Origin: Moringa oleifera
Lineage: Eukaryota > Streptophyta > Magnoliopsida > Brassicales > Moringaceae
DNA: 64,000 bases
Direction: 5' to 3'
Assembly (NCBI GenBank): GCA_021397835.1
Contig: JAJFZO010000537.1
Span: forward strand, 2,790,001-2,854,000
The notes under the pieces were generated by a model, which did not search any database, was not told the DNA's origin, and worked only from the letters and a program-made list of their open reading frames with translations. Made by a program: the position numbers and the translations under genes. Of the stretch, positions 48,790 through 60,500 are shown one piece after another. Every line of letters starts with the position of its first letter. Position 1 is the stretch's first letter.

Positions 48790-49703
48790 AGGAGAATTCT
48801 ACAAGGAATTAAAGGATCATCTGGGATGTGAAGGCACCTTCCAAAGTGAAAGATTTTGTCTGGAGATTATGCAGAGCCTGTGTACCAACAAGATCTCAAT
48901 TGAGGACAAAAGGTTATGATATCCTAATGGTTGTCCCTTATGTGAAAATAAGGCAGAATCATACTGGCATCTCTTTACTCTATTGCCAACAATTGTTGAA
49001 TCGAAGCAGGGTACATTGATATGGATGTTACTACAGAAAGCTTTACTGGATGGATTTTTAGGGTGCTAGAAAGTATGAAGCATGCATTGAGAGGAAAATT
49101 ATGCATATTACTAAGGGAGTATAGAAAGAAATACCAGAATATGGAGCTACAAGATTCTTTCTCCTCAGTAGGTGGTAAATGTTGGATTAGATTTTCTTCA
49201 AGCTTGGAACTTTGTTAATTTTCTAGCTGGTGCACCAAGAAGTAGAGAAAGATCTGAGATACCCAGAAAATGGACAAAATTTGATACCGGATAGCTTAAG
49301 GGAAACGTGGATGCTGCAATTTTTCACGACTTAAATTTGGTAGGCATGGCACTGGTAATCAGAGATTAGTAAGGTGCTTTTGTCAAAAGTATAGTTTAAG
49401 TCCACAGAAGGGAAGATGAAGCCAAAGGAAGCAGAGGCCTGGGTACTTAAAGAAGCTTTAAAATGGTCATTGCAAAGTCAGTTTAAAGAAATGATTTTTA
49501 AGTCAGATTCGATGGAGGTGGTGCAAGCTATGCCATTAAAGGCTCCTAACATTTCTGAGTTTGGTAGCATTATTAAGGATTGTAAGACTATATTGCCAGA
49601 CACATCTTACTTTTTTACAGAGAGAAAAAGAGAGAAAGAGTATTCCCATAGCTGCTTGACTTTAAGCATATTGGGTGGGCAAAATCTAAGTTTATCTTCT
49701 TAA
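48790..49703 (+). pseudogene. LINE-type element 3' fragment (zf-RVT and RNase H)
   Basis: Plus-strand frames read KAPSKVKDFVWRLCRACVPT and RSQLRTKGYDI, then a CENKAESYWHLF-like zinc motif. This is the zf-RVT region after the RT in plant LINEs and related RNase-H ORFs. From about 49310 the reading is GNVDAAIFHDLNLVGMALV and KPKEAEAWVLKEALKWSLQS, then IFKSDSMEVVQAM, a plant-type RNase H. Several stops. No RT or poly-A tail was seen. Confidence 0.72.
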
Positions 49704-49910
49704 AATCTTGTGATGATTCACCAAATGCTTAGATTTAATCTTTCTATAAAGATCAAGCAGCAAGAAGAGAGAAGAAATTGTAGAGCAATGGAGATTATAG
49801 AGAGAAGAAAGAATGCAGATAGTAAAAGGAAGAAAATAGTGTGTGGCGACAGAGAAAAAAACTAAGTTAGGGTTAGGTTTTTATGTAGGTATATATTTAT
49901 ACTACATCAA

Positions 49911-49942
49911 AATGACGTAGTTTTGATGTAGTGTTTTATTTT
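49911..49942. repeat. perfect 12-bp inverted repeat around TGACGTAG
   Basis: ACTACATCAAAA, an 8-bp loop TGACGTAG, and TTTTGATGTAGT form a perfect hairpin-capable palindrome. The loop holds a TGACG / ACGT core of the kind bound by plant bZIP factors. It may equally be a transposon end. Confidence 0.7.
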
Positions 49943-49949
49943 TTAATGT

Positions 49950-52200
49950 ATTTATTTTAATTAAATCATTTAATCATTAATATATATTAAATGAAATTAA
50001 AATTAATCAGTATCAATTAGCAACACATATATTACAATTTAGACTAATAATTATAATTTACATTAACAAGCAATTATTTATCAATTAATGCCTAATCATA
50101 CATATTTTCACTAAACAATGCAATTAGAAATACGTAATTGTTTCAAAATTGATAGCTAATCACAGTTATATGTACCAATGTTTCAATCCTAAATTATTTA
50201 TAACTTTAACTTTTTTTAATTATGACTCGTGGCTCATCATTCTAAGTACTTATATTTATTGAATAAATTAATATAATTATATATTTTACAATGTATCATA
50301 ATCAATGTAATATAGTTCACTACATATTTAATATATTATGAAAATATAAGATAATTAAGTTCATGGTTTTAAATTGGATTATATGTACTAATCATGATGT
50401 ATATATATACCATGAGATTTTTTTGTATATATTACTATATATTATAATCTACAAATGTTTAAATTAATTTATTAGATGCACTACTATATTTTATGTATTT
50501 TATAATACATTAAAAAATATATAGCATGATATATTTTTAATAATAAATAAAATTAAATTGTTAAAAAATACTATATATTATATACTTAAAATGCAAGAAA
50601 GCAAACTTGAACCTATGCTGTCTTACCTTTAGGTATAAAGCATTAACCATTGAAACGAACAACTAATGCAATATTATTTTTAAAAGTAAATTAGATTATT
50701 ATTTACTTTTTAGTAAATATAATCATTAATTCAAGTAGTTGAATTTTACTTTTATTGGTAATAATATATTATCAAATTGAAAATAAATTTTTTATGTATA
50801 TTAAATTTATGTAACAAAAAAATATAAAACAACACTTAATTATATCTTAAACAATTAACTAAATTTGTCAAAAATAAGAAAAACATATTTCATTACTCAT
50901 CTTTTTTTAATTATAATAATTATATAATTAAAATAATTATGATTAAAAATTTAATTATGATAAATAAATAATAAAAATAATACTAAATTATTTTTAAAAA
51001 AATCACATTTTCAGATATTATCAAATTACATTTAAAAAGATATTTTATAAAATTTGAAAAAAATAATTAAAAATATTAACTCACTTAATGATTCTTACAG
51101 AAAAAACTGTGACAAATAACAAAATTATCATAAATAATATCCGTAATAAATTATTATAAATGATTATTATAAATTATTTTTATATTATTTATTTAAAATA
51201 TTTAAATATTATACAAAATATTAAAAAGTATTTTTCCAAAATTTCAATGAAAAAAACCGTGGTAAACATTCAAAAAATATTGCAACGAAAAACTATCGTG
51301 GCAATTGGTTAGAAAAAATAAAAAATATTTTAATATGTTAAGCTAAAAATTAATTTAACAAAATTGACACGCAAAAATTTTGTGAAAAATAATGTAAATA
51401 TTATCACGGTTTGTTTCATGACAATTTTATTGCTTAAAATAATTAAAAAATTAAAGTACATACTTTTTCAATGGATTGCCACAATTTTATCTTCCGTAGC
51501 AAATGTAACAACTAATTCTCACGAAAATATATCGTGACAATTATATTATAAATTTTATTTAATTAAATTTAAAAAACTAAATATACAGTTAAAATAATTA
51601 TCACGGTATTATTTATGATAATTAAATTAATTAATTTTTTAATATTAATAAAATTATATAAAAGCTACTATGATAGTTTTTCATTAAAATTTTCTTAATA
51701 TTAAAAAATATAAATATAAATGAATATTTTTTATCAATTTTCTTACGAATTATATTACCACAATATTCCTGAGAAATAATATGTTGAAAATTTTGATGAA
51801 ATTTTCATTGAAATAATAATTTTTCACTACATAATTATTTCGTATCAATTGACCTAATAAATTTTAAAAATTCTCGCAATTTTTATATTCGTAAAAAGTT
51901 GTTTTAAAAATTTTGTTAATTTTTTGCTATGATTTTTTTATTTTTATTAATATTTTTAATTTATATTTTATTAAAATTCATAAAATGTATTATATATAAT
52001 AAATAAATTTAAACAAATGTAGATAATATGGGAGTAATTGATGAATTTGAGATGTTTCGAAAATTAAAATTAATTCTTTAAATTTTAATAGAATTCGAAA
52101 TTTTTTAAATGAACGATTATCCAATTCGTTGCCATCTATGGTGTAAAAAGATCCCAAAAATTTTTTAAAAATTCAAAATATTGTAAGTTTCTCGAGGTGG
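49950..52200. other. very AT-rich DNA without genes
   Basis: No ORF of interest. The part 51090-51720 carries a recurrent motif described separately; the rest is A/T-only low complexity. Confidence 0.5.
51090..51720. repeat. degenerate array of CACGG / CGTGRCAATT motifs in both orientations
   Basis: Words include AACTGTGACAAAT (51114), AACCGTGGTAAAC (51255), AACTATCGTGGCAATT (51290), ATTATCACGGTTTG (51400), CATGACAATTTTAT (51417), TATCGTGACAATTAT (51528) and ATTATCACGGTATT (51599). GCTACTATGATAGTTTTTC (51664) is a reversed form of the 51290 word. Spacing is irregular. This resembles the subterminal repeats of CACTA elements. Confidence 0.55.
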
Positions 52201-52539
52201 GGTACTTATACTTGTTGAGGAGCCCTCCTCAAACTTTAAGAGAGAAAACTCTTATGGCAGTTACTCGGGCTACCTCTTTGGATGGCAATTTCTAATTCTT
52301 GTGTATATTTTTCATTTTAGGCATAATGTTAAGAAGTAGGCCTTATTAGGGTGACATGGAAGATAAGTGTGATATGAACAAGAATGGTCAGATCCTAACC
52401 CTTTTTCTTGTTAGTTTTTCTTTTATACTTTCTTACAAAATCCTAAGTTGAATGGTGTGTGGGCTTAGACTTCGTATTTTTCCATTTGTCTCTTCACATA
52501 TATATATATTTGAGCTGATCTTGAACTTTGTTCTTTGTT

Positions 52540-53515
52540 TGCAGATGTCCATGGTCTCCAAGCTCTACTATGATATCTGCTCTATCCCCATTGCTGTGAC
52601 ATCGATTTCAGCGGTGTCAAGCAAAATGCGCTGCATTGGGTAGCCCTGTTGTTGCTTTTGCCACAGTTGCCAAGATAAAGAGTATTCAGAAAAGGAAGGA
52701 AAGGGGTTATCATGATAGGGTTGTGCACTATCTTGCTTCAGAATCATGATGCCATGGACTGTGCCGATGGCTACCTGCCGACAGCAAAGTTCACATTGGA
52801 TAGCTCAATTTTGGATCCTGCAATGGTGTATATTCGCGACTGCAGGTTGAAATTGGCTAAGGTTGGCATGACTCTGACCAAGTGTGGCAACACTTCTACC
52901 AAGCTACGGGAGAAGTTACGAGCTTGGAGTCCGCGGTGGCTAGGCTAAAAGATTTGCTGATAACCAAGGACGAGGTCCACGTCTCCAAGCTCGAAAGTCA
53001 CAAGAGGTCAATCTCATAGTAAGCTACACCAAAACCAGACACTAGGGAGAGATGAAGGACGCCAAATCCCGGCTTGTAGTCGAGTTGAGGCAGTCCACTA
53101 TTTTCCTTGCATGAAATAGTACTATTCCTTGGATTTCTACTGGCATGCTTGGTTTACATAAAGAAGAAGCTACAGGAAAAGCGCCTGAAGTGAGACTTGG
53201 AACTTTCGACCATGGAGCCTAAAAAAAGTGCAGAAGATGAGGTCGAGGTTGCGGCCCACCTACTTGATGGTGTAGACCCAGCTGCTGTTGTCGAGGTTGT
53301 GGAGGTCAGGGTCCTAAAAATTATGGCTAATCTATCCCTAAACCTCCAGCTAAAGATCTTTCTTGTGCTTCCTACTCTTCTTGTCGATGTTAGTACTCGA
53401 ACATTTGTTTACCGTGTTGTCATTATTCTTTTTACATTTGGCTTGCATAACAAACAACTTTTTGTATTTCGTTGTTTAAGTGACTTCGCTTTCCTTCTTT
53501 GCCTGCTGCATAACT
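52540..53515 (+). pseudogene. broken ORF with coiled-coil reading, probably transposon-derived
   Basis: Shifting plus-strand frames give readable protein: LGSPVVAFATVAKIKSIQ, VHYLASE, LTKCGNTSTKL, EVTSLESAVARLKDLLITKD, KDAKSRLVVELRQSTIFL, then DEVEVAAHLLDGVDPAA (from 53197). Heptad-like spacing of Leu/Val suggests a coiled coil. I think it resembles C-terminal parts of plant transposon-associated coiled-coil proteins, but no family is certain. At least three frameshifts are needed. Confidence 0.45.
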
Positions 53516-54556
53516 GATGAATCGTCTTCCTCTTCCTCTATGAATGTTGATAGGTAGCATCAAGTTAAAATATGTGAACTATCTTATATTTTTACTAAAT
53601 TCCATGGTACTCAACATATATGAAAGCAGCTTTCACAGCTAGAGGTAGCACTTGCATATGGACTCTCTCAAGGTTTTGTATTTCTACTTTAAAAAAACCC
53701 ACTGTTCAGAAATATCCAATTAAGTCCATTAATTAAGCCTAGGTCAAATTAGATTTAACCTCTAATTTTAATGTCTTTTTCACCATAATTGCAATTTTTT
53801 TAAAAAAATTCTAATATCCATTTTAAGGTATGACAGCTTGTGGTATGACAATTTACAATGTTATATATAAATCAAAATGACAGTATAGCGCACCAACTTA
53901 ACAGGCCTTGAGATAAGGGAGAGCCAGAGAACATGAAAGAGATTTTTAAAAATAATAATAATAATAATAAATGCTATGAGGGTAATTTCATTTCGATTGA
54001 CAAATAAATATTAAAATAATTACTATATTGATTTGGATTATTTTTACAGAAGTCCAAACATACAACGGGAATTTGATTATAACTACAAACACGCTATTAT
54101 CTTTACTTTCTTGGCATGATGTATTCCAGCTTATTCATATTCCCTTCTTGCAAATAATAAGTAATTTCTGTTTGTCACTGAATTCCTGACAAGTGAATCC
54201 CGGTCTATAATAGCTAGACACCTAAGGACAACCAATCAGCCCATTGGCACAAAAATCTGAACATGAGTCTCTCCCCTCCCAAAGTTCTCTAGCTTCGTTA
54301 CTTCAGAAAACTGCACTTGATTTAGATTCTCACTTGCCATTCCACACTTCCCACAACTCATTTTATTGTAGGAACAAAACAATCTTAACAAATTTCATTA
54401 TACACTATCCTTGGAAGGAACTTTTCTAGTATTTCACATGGAATTCAGGGGTTAAAGTTCAACAGAGACAAATCATTTCATTCAGGATAGAGAATACGTA
54501 AGGAAAACAGCTTGTCTTGTGGGTGTTTGCAACCACTTTTCCCTGTTTACAATTTT
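53516..54556. other. intergenic DNA and 3' UTR of PRMT5
   Basis: No gene recognised. It includes an (AAT)n run near 53949-53970. The right end, read leftward from 54557, would be the PRMT5 3' UTR. Confidence 0.5.
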
Positions 54557-57500
54557 CTAAAGGCCAACCCAATATGAACGGCCATTGCTGTTGTGAATAG
54601 GAGATTGACAGGGAGAAGTGACACACCATTCATACCAAACCTATGCCACATTTGACAAGAAAACATAAGCATGATAAGTCAACTCTGCAATCATGTTTCA
54701 AGCATGTGCAAGAGAGCCAGAGACATTACCTTGGTAGAACCACAACAACGCCAAAAATGTACTTCTAAAGGAGAACCAGGCTGTACACACACAGGCTTTC
54801 TAAGTGGGAAAAAGATTGCAAACCTGAGTAACATATACCACAAGCAGGGCATGTAAGCAAGATGAACAAAATTGCAAATGTACTTCTGAACATGAAAACA
54901 TTTAATGTCTAAACTCCCAATTCATAGAGAAGAATACCCTCAGGAATATATTTCAAAATTGAATAGAAAAGCATCAGTCAAGTTGTTTCCTCTTAATTTT
55001 AGAATTTATATGCTTCCACAAATGCTATATGATGATTAAGTTTAGGGATGACCACAATTCAGTTCAAACCGATGAACTGAACAGTAACCTTTACATTTTA
55101 TACCGAACTGAAACCGTTTATAATGATTCTGGTTCCAAACCATAACCAAAACCCTTTTGAATATAGTTCGGTTATGGTTTATAAAAAGTTTGAACAAAAA
55201 CTGAAACCAATGATCCAAAATCGACAATTTCGATTTGATTATTAAATAAATTACTTAAAAATATATAAAATAATTTAATTTTAAAAATATAAAAAAAAAT
55301 TTTATATATTAACAAAAGTGAAGTGACCACTTGATCACCTCATTTTTACTAAAAAAATCTCTTATTAAAATATAAAAATGAGATAAACCTATTTTGAACC
55401 GACTCTGAACCTAACCTAAACCAAAACCGATCTGAACCAAACCTGAACAAAACTTAAATCGCTTATGAACCAAAGCCTAAACCGCTTTTGAATCAAACTT
55501 TAATCAGAGCCAAGTTTAACGATTCAAGTTCCGATTCATCCTAACATTGAACATGAAACTGATGGTTTGAGCCGAAACCGAACCGAGCCTGTACAGTAGC
55601 CACCTCTAATTAGGTTAGCATGTGACAAGTAACAAAAACACAATCTGGAGCTCTATAGATTCTCAAAACACATCCATAGATTTGTCGTTTTCTACTTTCA
55701 TTTATTAAGAAATCATGCTTTGAATCCCTTAATATTTGACAACGAAATCATTTTTTAAACTAAACAACTGTAGAAAGTGCTTTTCGTTCTATGAAGTGCC
55801 TAACCAAAATTTTTGTAAATCCATCCTTTGATTAGATGTAACCATGTTATGGCAACAATGCTTATAATCCATTATGATTTTTCAAATAGAAAACTGAAAC
55901 TAGTTTAAAGAATGACAAGATTAACTCAATGAGCACATCAAATGAAAATTCAAGGAGCATCATCATATGCCTTACCAGCTGAACATGTTTGGTGTATGCA
56001 TCGATGGTTCAATGCCAAGATGTACGTCCTTGTAGAGGGTAGCATCAAAATAGCCAGCAAAACCTATTGATTGGGGTATAAAAGAAGTCAGGGATAAACT
56101 TTCTACATGAAAATGCTGAAAAAGAAGAATGCTTCCCTTCCAAAGACATTATTTTAGAAGTTGAGAAACAATGAAAAATTACTGGGAAACCCATAATGGA
56201 GAATCAATGGTGAAGCCACCCTGAATCTTAATTCTTAGTCCAGCTATCTATTATTTGCTCAACTCAGTTTTCCACATTTACATGAACTGTCTGTTTGTAA
56301 AATTCAACTAACTCTTGCTTCTATCTTCTTTTATGTGTTCAGTGTAAACCAGCCCTCAATCAAACAAGTGTGTGAACAATATAAATTCTCTTTTACATAG
56401 TCCCACCATCAAGGTGCTTGGCTTTATCATGCCTCCACCATTCCCAGTACTGTTAATAGTCACTAAATATGTCCAGCAAATAGTCTTCAACTCACAAATA
56501 TGAAAACAGGTTCATTCTAATTAGTATGCATATCATAAATTATAAATTATATGTGTCTACAGGAGGTTATCTAGATCCAGGTTTTCTATATTTTGTTACA
56601 AAATCATTCTCAAACTACCAACATCACATCAAGGGAGAAAGTAATCGAAAAAAAAAAAATCACAAACATGGCTTTTCCAGAATATTAGCCTTCACTCAAA
56701 GTGCGGAACAGATTACAACATACCATGCACCAAAGCTGATCCAGTGTCACTAGGAAACTCAAAGTGCAGCTTTCTATAACGCTGGTTGCCTTTTTGAGTT
56801 GAGTAGTTTGGATGAGTAAATGTAAAGACCTATAAGAAACAGAAAAGAATGAGTTTTCAAGTCCTTTCAGGAAATAGTATAAGAATCAGCACAATAAGAC
56901 ACTAGTTTTGGGTCGTTAATAAATAAATAATTTGTATAAATATGTTCACAAAACTACTCAACAACTATGCCTTAATCCCAAAGAATTTGAAGAAAAGCAT
57001 CCACAAACAGCTATAGAAAATATAAATATGTCAACAATGTATAAGCTATTGGTCTATGATAAGAAACCACAGAAGGAATGACTCACAGGTTGAGAAGGCG
57101 CTAGCCTTGCTATGCTGTGTAGTTTGACAACATAAGCAGTTTCAAAGTGCAGAAGATCTTTATGTGACTTAACCTGTACCAAACCCAAGAAATCCAAATG
57201 AGTTTTTATTGATGGGACCATTTAGTGCATAAAGACAAGGTGACATACATCATTGTATAGTTTCGAAGCTGTCACTGGTTGAATGAAACTAGTGTACCTG
57301 AGAGGCATATTGATTAAGTTGTGTATGAATTAAAACATTTAGGAGAAATTTCAAGAAATCAGAACAATCAGCAGCCAAGATGCTTATCAGATGTTAATTC
57401 TGAGTTAAAAAATACAGGTAATCATGTAATAAGCTTCACTTAACAGGTATTCACTTTCCAGTCTGAAGATGTAAGCATTTGAAGTGCTGAATATTATCTG

Positions 57501-60500
57501 CTAAGGCCCATTGGTACTCTAACTCAAAGTGGGTTAACCAATGGGTTTGATATGGACCTTAAGAACCTAACACCAGTCAAATCCTGTGAGGGAGACCACA
57601 GAAGATGAATTTCAGCAGGATTAAATTAGCTTTGGGTGCAAAATACCAAATTTTGATGGCTATATGTGAACATTGATTTCGGTTTAAAACAACTCTCACC
57701 GGATTTTAAATATTCAAAATAATTTTAATTGAGATAACAAGAGAGATAGTTCACCCAAACAGGTGATTCTTACAGTCTATATTTGCAATTCAAACCCAAA
57801 GATGATGCAAAAAGAGGGATAAAGGTAAAACTCTCCCATTTATGTTAGCTAGAGTCCGAAAATGATTGGCCAAAAATTTCCTCAATGAGATAAACAAAAA
57901 AAAAAAAAATTACAGATCAACTAAGCAAAGAGTACATACGATGATGGTATGGAGATCCCATCTTGCTTCATAAACCGCTGGGCCCCATCAAGGCACTCAG
58001 GAGACAGCTCATTATCACCAAAAGAACCAAGCAGTTCACTAACCTGAAGGTCCAAAAAGGAAAGGTAAAGAGAACAAATAAGAAACAAGAAAATACAGAT
58101 ATGAAAAAGATACTCCAAATTACATACATACCAAGATGTCAGCTCTCTCAGGAGCATTCCAGGAACGCATGTCACAAGAAACTATAGTAACAATGTTCTC
58201 CCATCCTTCCATTCTAACCAAACTCTGTTTCAAAAGGTAACATTTTAACTCAGACATACGATATAATTTTCACATTCAAAAAGCATCACAAAGAAGTACA
58301 ACATAGCACAATTTTGTCTCAATGCAATGTGCCAAAATTTGGGGCAGAACAAGTAGAATGTGCACTCACATGAAGTGTTACAACTGCATTTGGATTTTTT
58401 TCCACAGCATAAACTTTTAGCTTGCGTCCAGTTTCTTCAGCTGCCTGTAAACAACATGACAATGCAGATCAGAAGAATCAAAAGCTTCACAAGTAGCACA
58501 CAGTCTTCTTTTGTCAATGTAGTTCATGTTCATCATGCATGGAAGGTGCCAGAATGAACCTGCAATGAAGCCCTTACAAGAGGTCCTCTTCCTGCTCCTA
58601 CAACCATCAGTACCTTTCACAAGGAAAGAGATAGATTATCATCATGCACACCAAATCATGGTTGCATCACATTTATCTTGTGAAAAGCTAAATTAATGAG
58701 TTTAAACACAGTCATCTATAGATTGGCAACATCAAAATCAGATAATCAGAATCACTAACAACAAATTATCTTACGGTGGTTTGTGTAGATGCTTCTTCAT
58801 CAGGTATCCTGTCCAGCAAGGCTTTACAGACAGCTCTTTGGTACTGGCAAACAAGTACATGTGTTGTTTGTTCAGAATACAAAATGAAATCAATAATAAC
58901 CAGTCACTTCTCAGGAATCATGAGTTCAATCATCATGTGAAATGGTAGACGCTATTGCTTCCCTTGTCAGCACCCCCCTCCCCAGAAAAAATAAAAAGAA
59001 AAAAAGAGAAAGAAAGAAAGAGACAAAAGAAATGGACAGAAAATGTCTGGGATTGGAGAGAAATCAAGATGAAATAGAGAGAGAAAAATAGAAAATAAAA
59101 AACAAAAAATAAAAAGGCATCAGATGCATAACTATATGCAAAACATTACCTGGATGTATTTCACTGAGTCTTTTTCAAATGTCTCATACGTTTGGGCCTC
59201 CAGATTATCCATCAGAGGCTGCATTCAGACAGCAGAAAATGCCAGCTGATAAGTATAATAGAAGCTAAAATTTCATAATTGATGAAAAAGAAAAGGCAGA
59301 ATGATATATTCAAAAGACAGGAAAAGATCAAGGATTAGTACTCAGAACATATTATCAAAAGATAGAAAACATAAGGAGAAGAAAACTAACTTGCAGGGGA
59401 GCCTGTAAAAAGTCTCTGTAACCAAGCTGCACAGCAGGATAATAAGACAGTCAAATAACATAATGAGAGAGAGAGAGAGAGAGAGAGAGAAGCAACATGA
59501 AACAGAAACATGATCCATATGTGACCTCAATACGTTCTTGATCTGAAAGGGGTTCCATTCTTTGGTATAGATAAGCAACGTAGTCCAAATATGACCTAAG
59601 AGGATGTCTCGCCACACCTGAATAGTAAGAGCACTTAACAATTTCAGCAACTAAGACATGAATGGACCAATGAAAATATGCTCATATATGTGAATAACAT
59701 TAGCATCATCAGATTAATTTACTACATGCATAATGCAAAAGAACAATCAGTACTGAACACTTCAAAAGGAAACTAATTTACAGCAACAAAAACATTTGGG
59801 CATTGAAAAATATAACGACTTACATAAACAATATGATGAGTATCACATTAAAAAAGTTTCTAATCACTGATGCACCGCATAAGTGCTATGAGTTATCAAT
59901 AAATCAATAAGGAAGATCAAAAAAAAAAAAGAAGGAAGAATTACTCTCAACATTATTGTCAGTATGATTTGCAGCCAAACCCATGCTAGCCTTGGGAGGA
60001 TTATGTACACCTTTTCCAGAAATAATTATCTGCAAACATATTTTAAGGAGCAGATTAGCAGTGTAACATCATAAAAATCCACAATTTTTTTTTTTAATGT
60101 GGAATAAAAAGAAAACAAGTTTGTATTAAGTTTGATAAAAGAAGCACACACAAATCCCACACACATTTTAACTGATAGAAAACACTGCTGCAACATACAA
60201 CGGGATAATCACTTGAGCCTCAATAACATAAAAAGGTTATCATAGCATCTAAAGGAACCTCAAATGAACAGAAGAATCAAGTTAATTTGCAACATGTTTC
60301 ATACTTGTATAGAATGGTTGAAAAGTCCAGTTACTAGCCTCTGATGGCGCTTTGACAGGCAAGGGTATCCACGTGCATTGGTTAGAAAAGACTGGAAAAA
60401 TCAATAAACCTTTAAGAATCAGACATTTGCAGAAGCAACATGCAACTAATTGAGTCTTCCAAGAACGCACAAAGTAAAGCTCAGGATTTGTTTACCTCAG

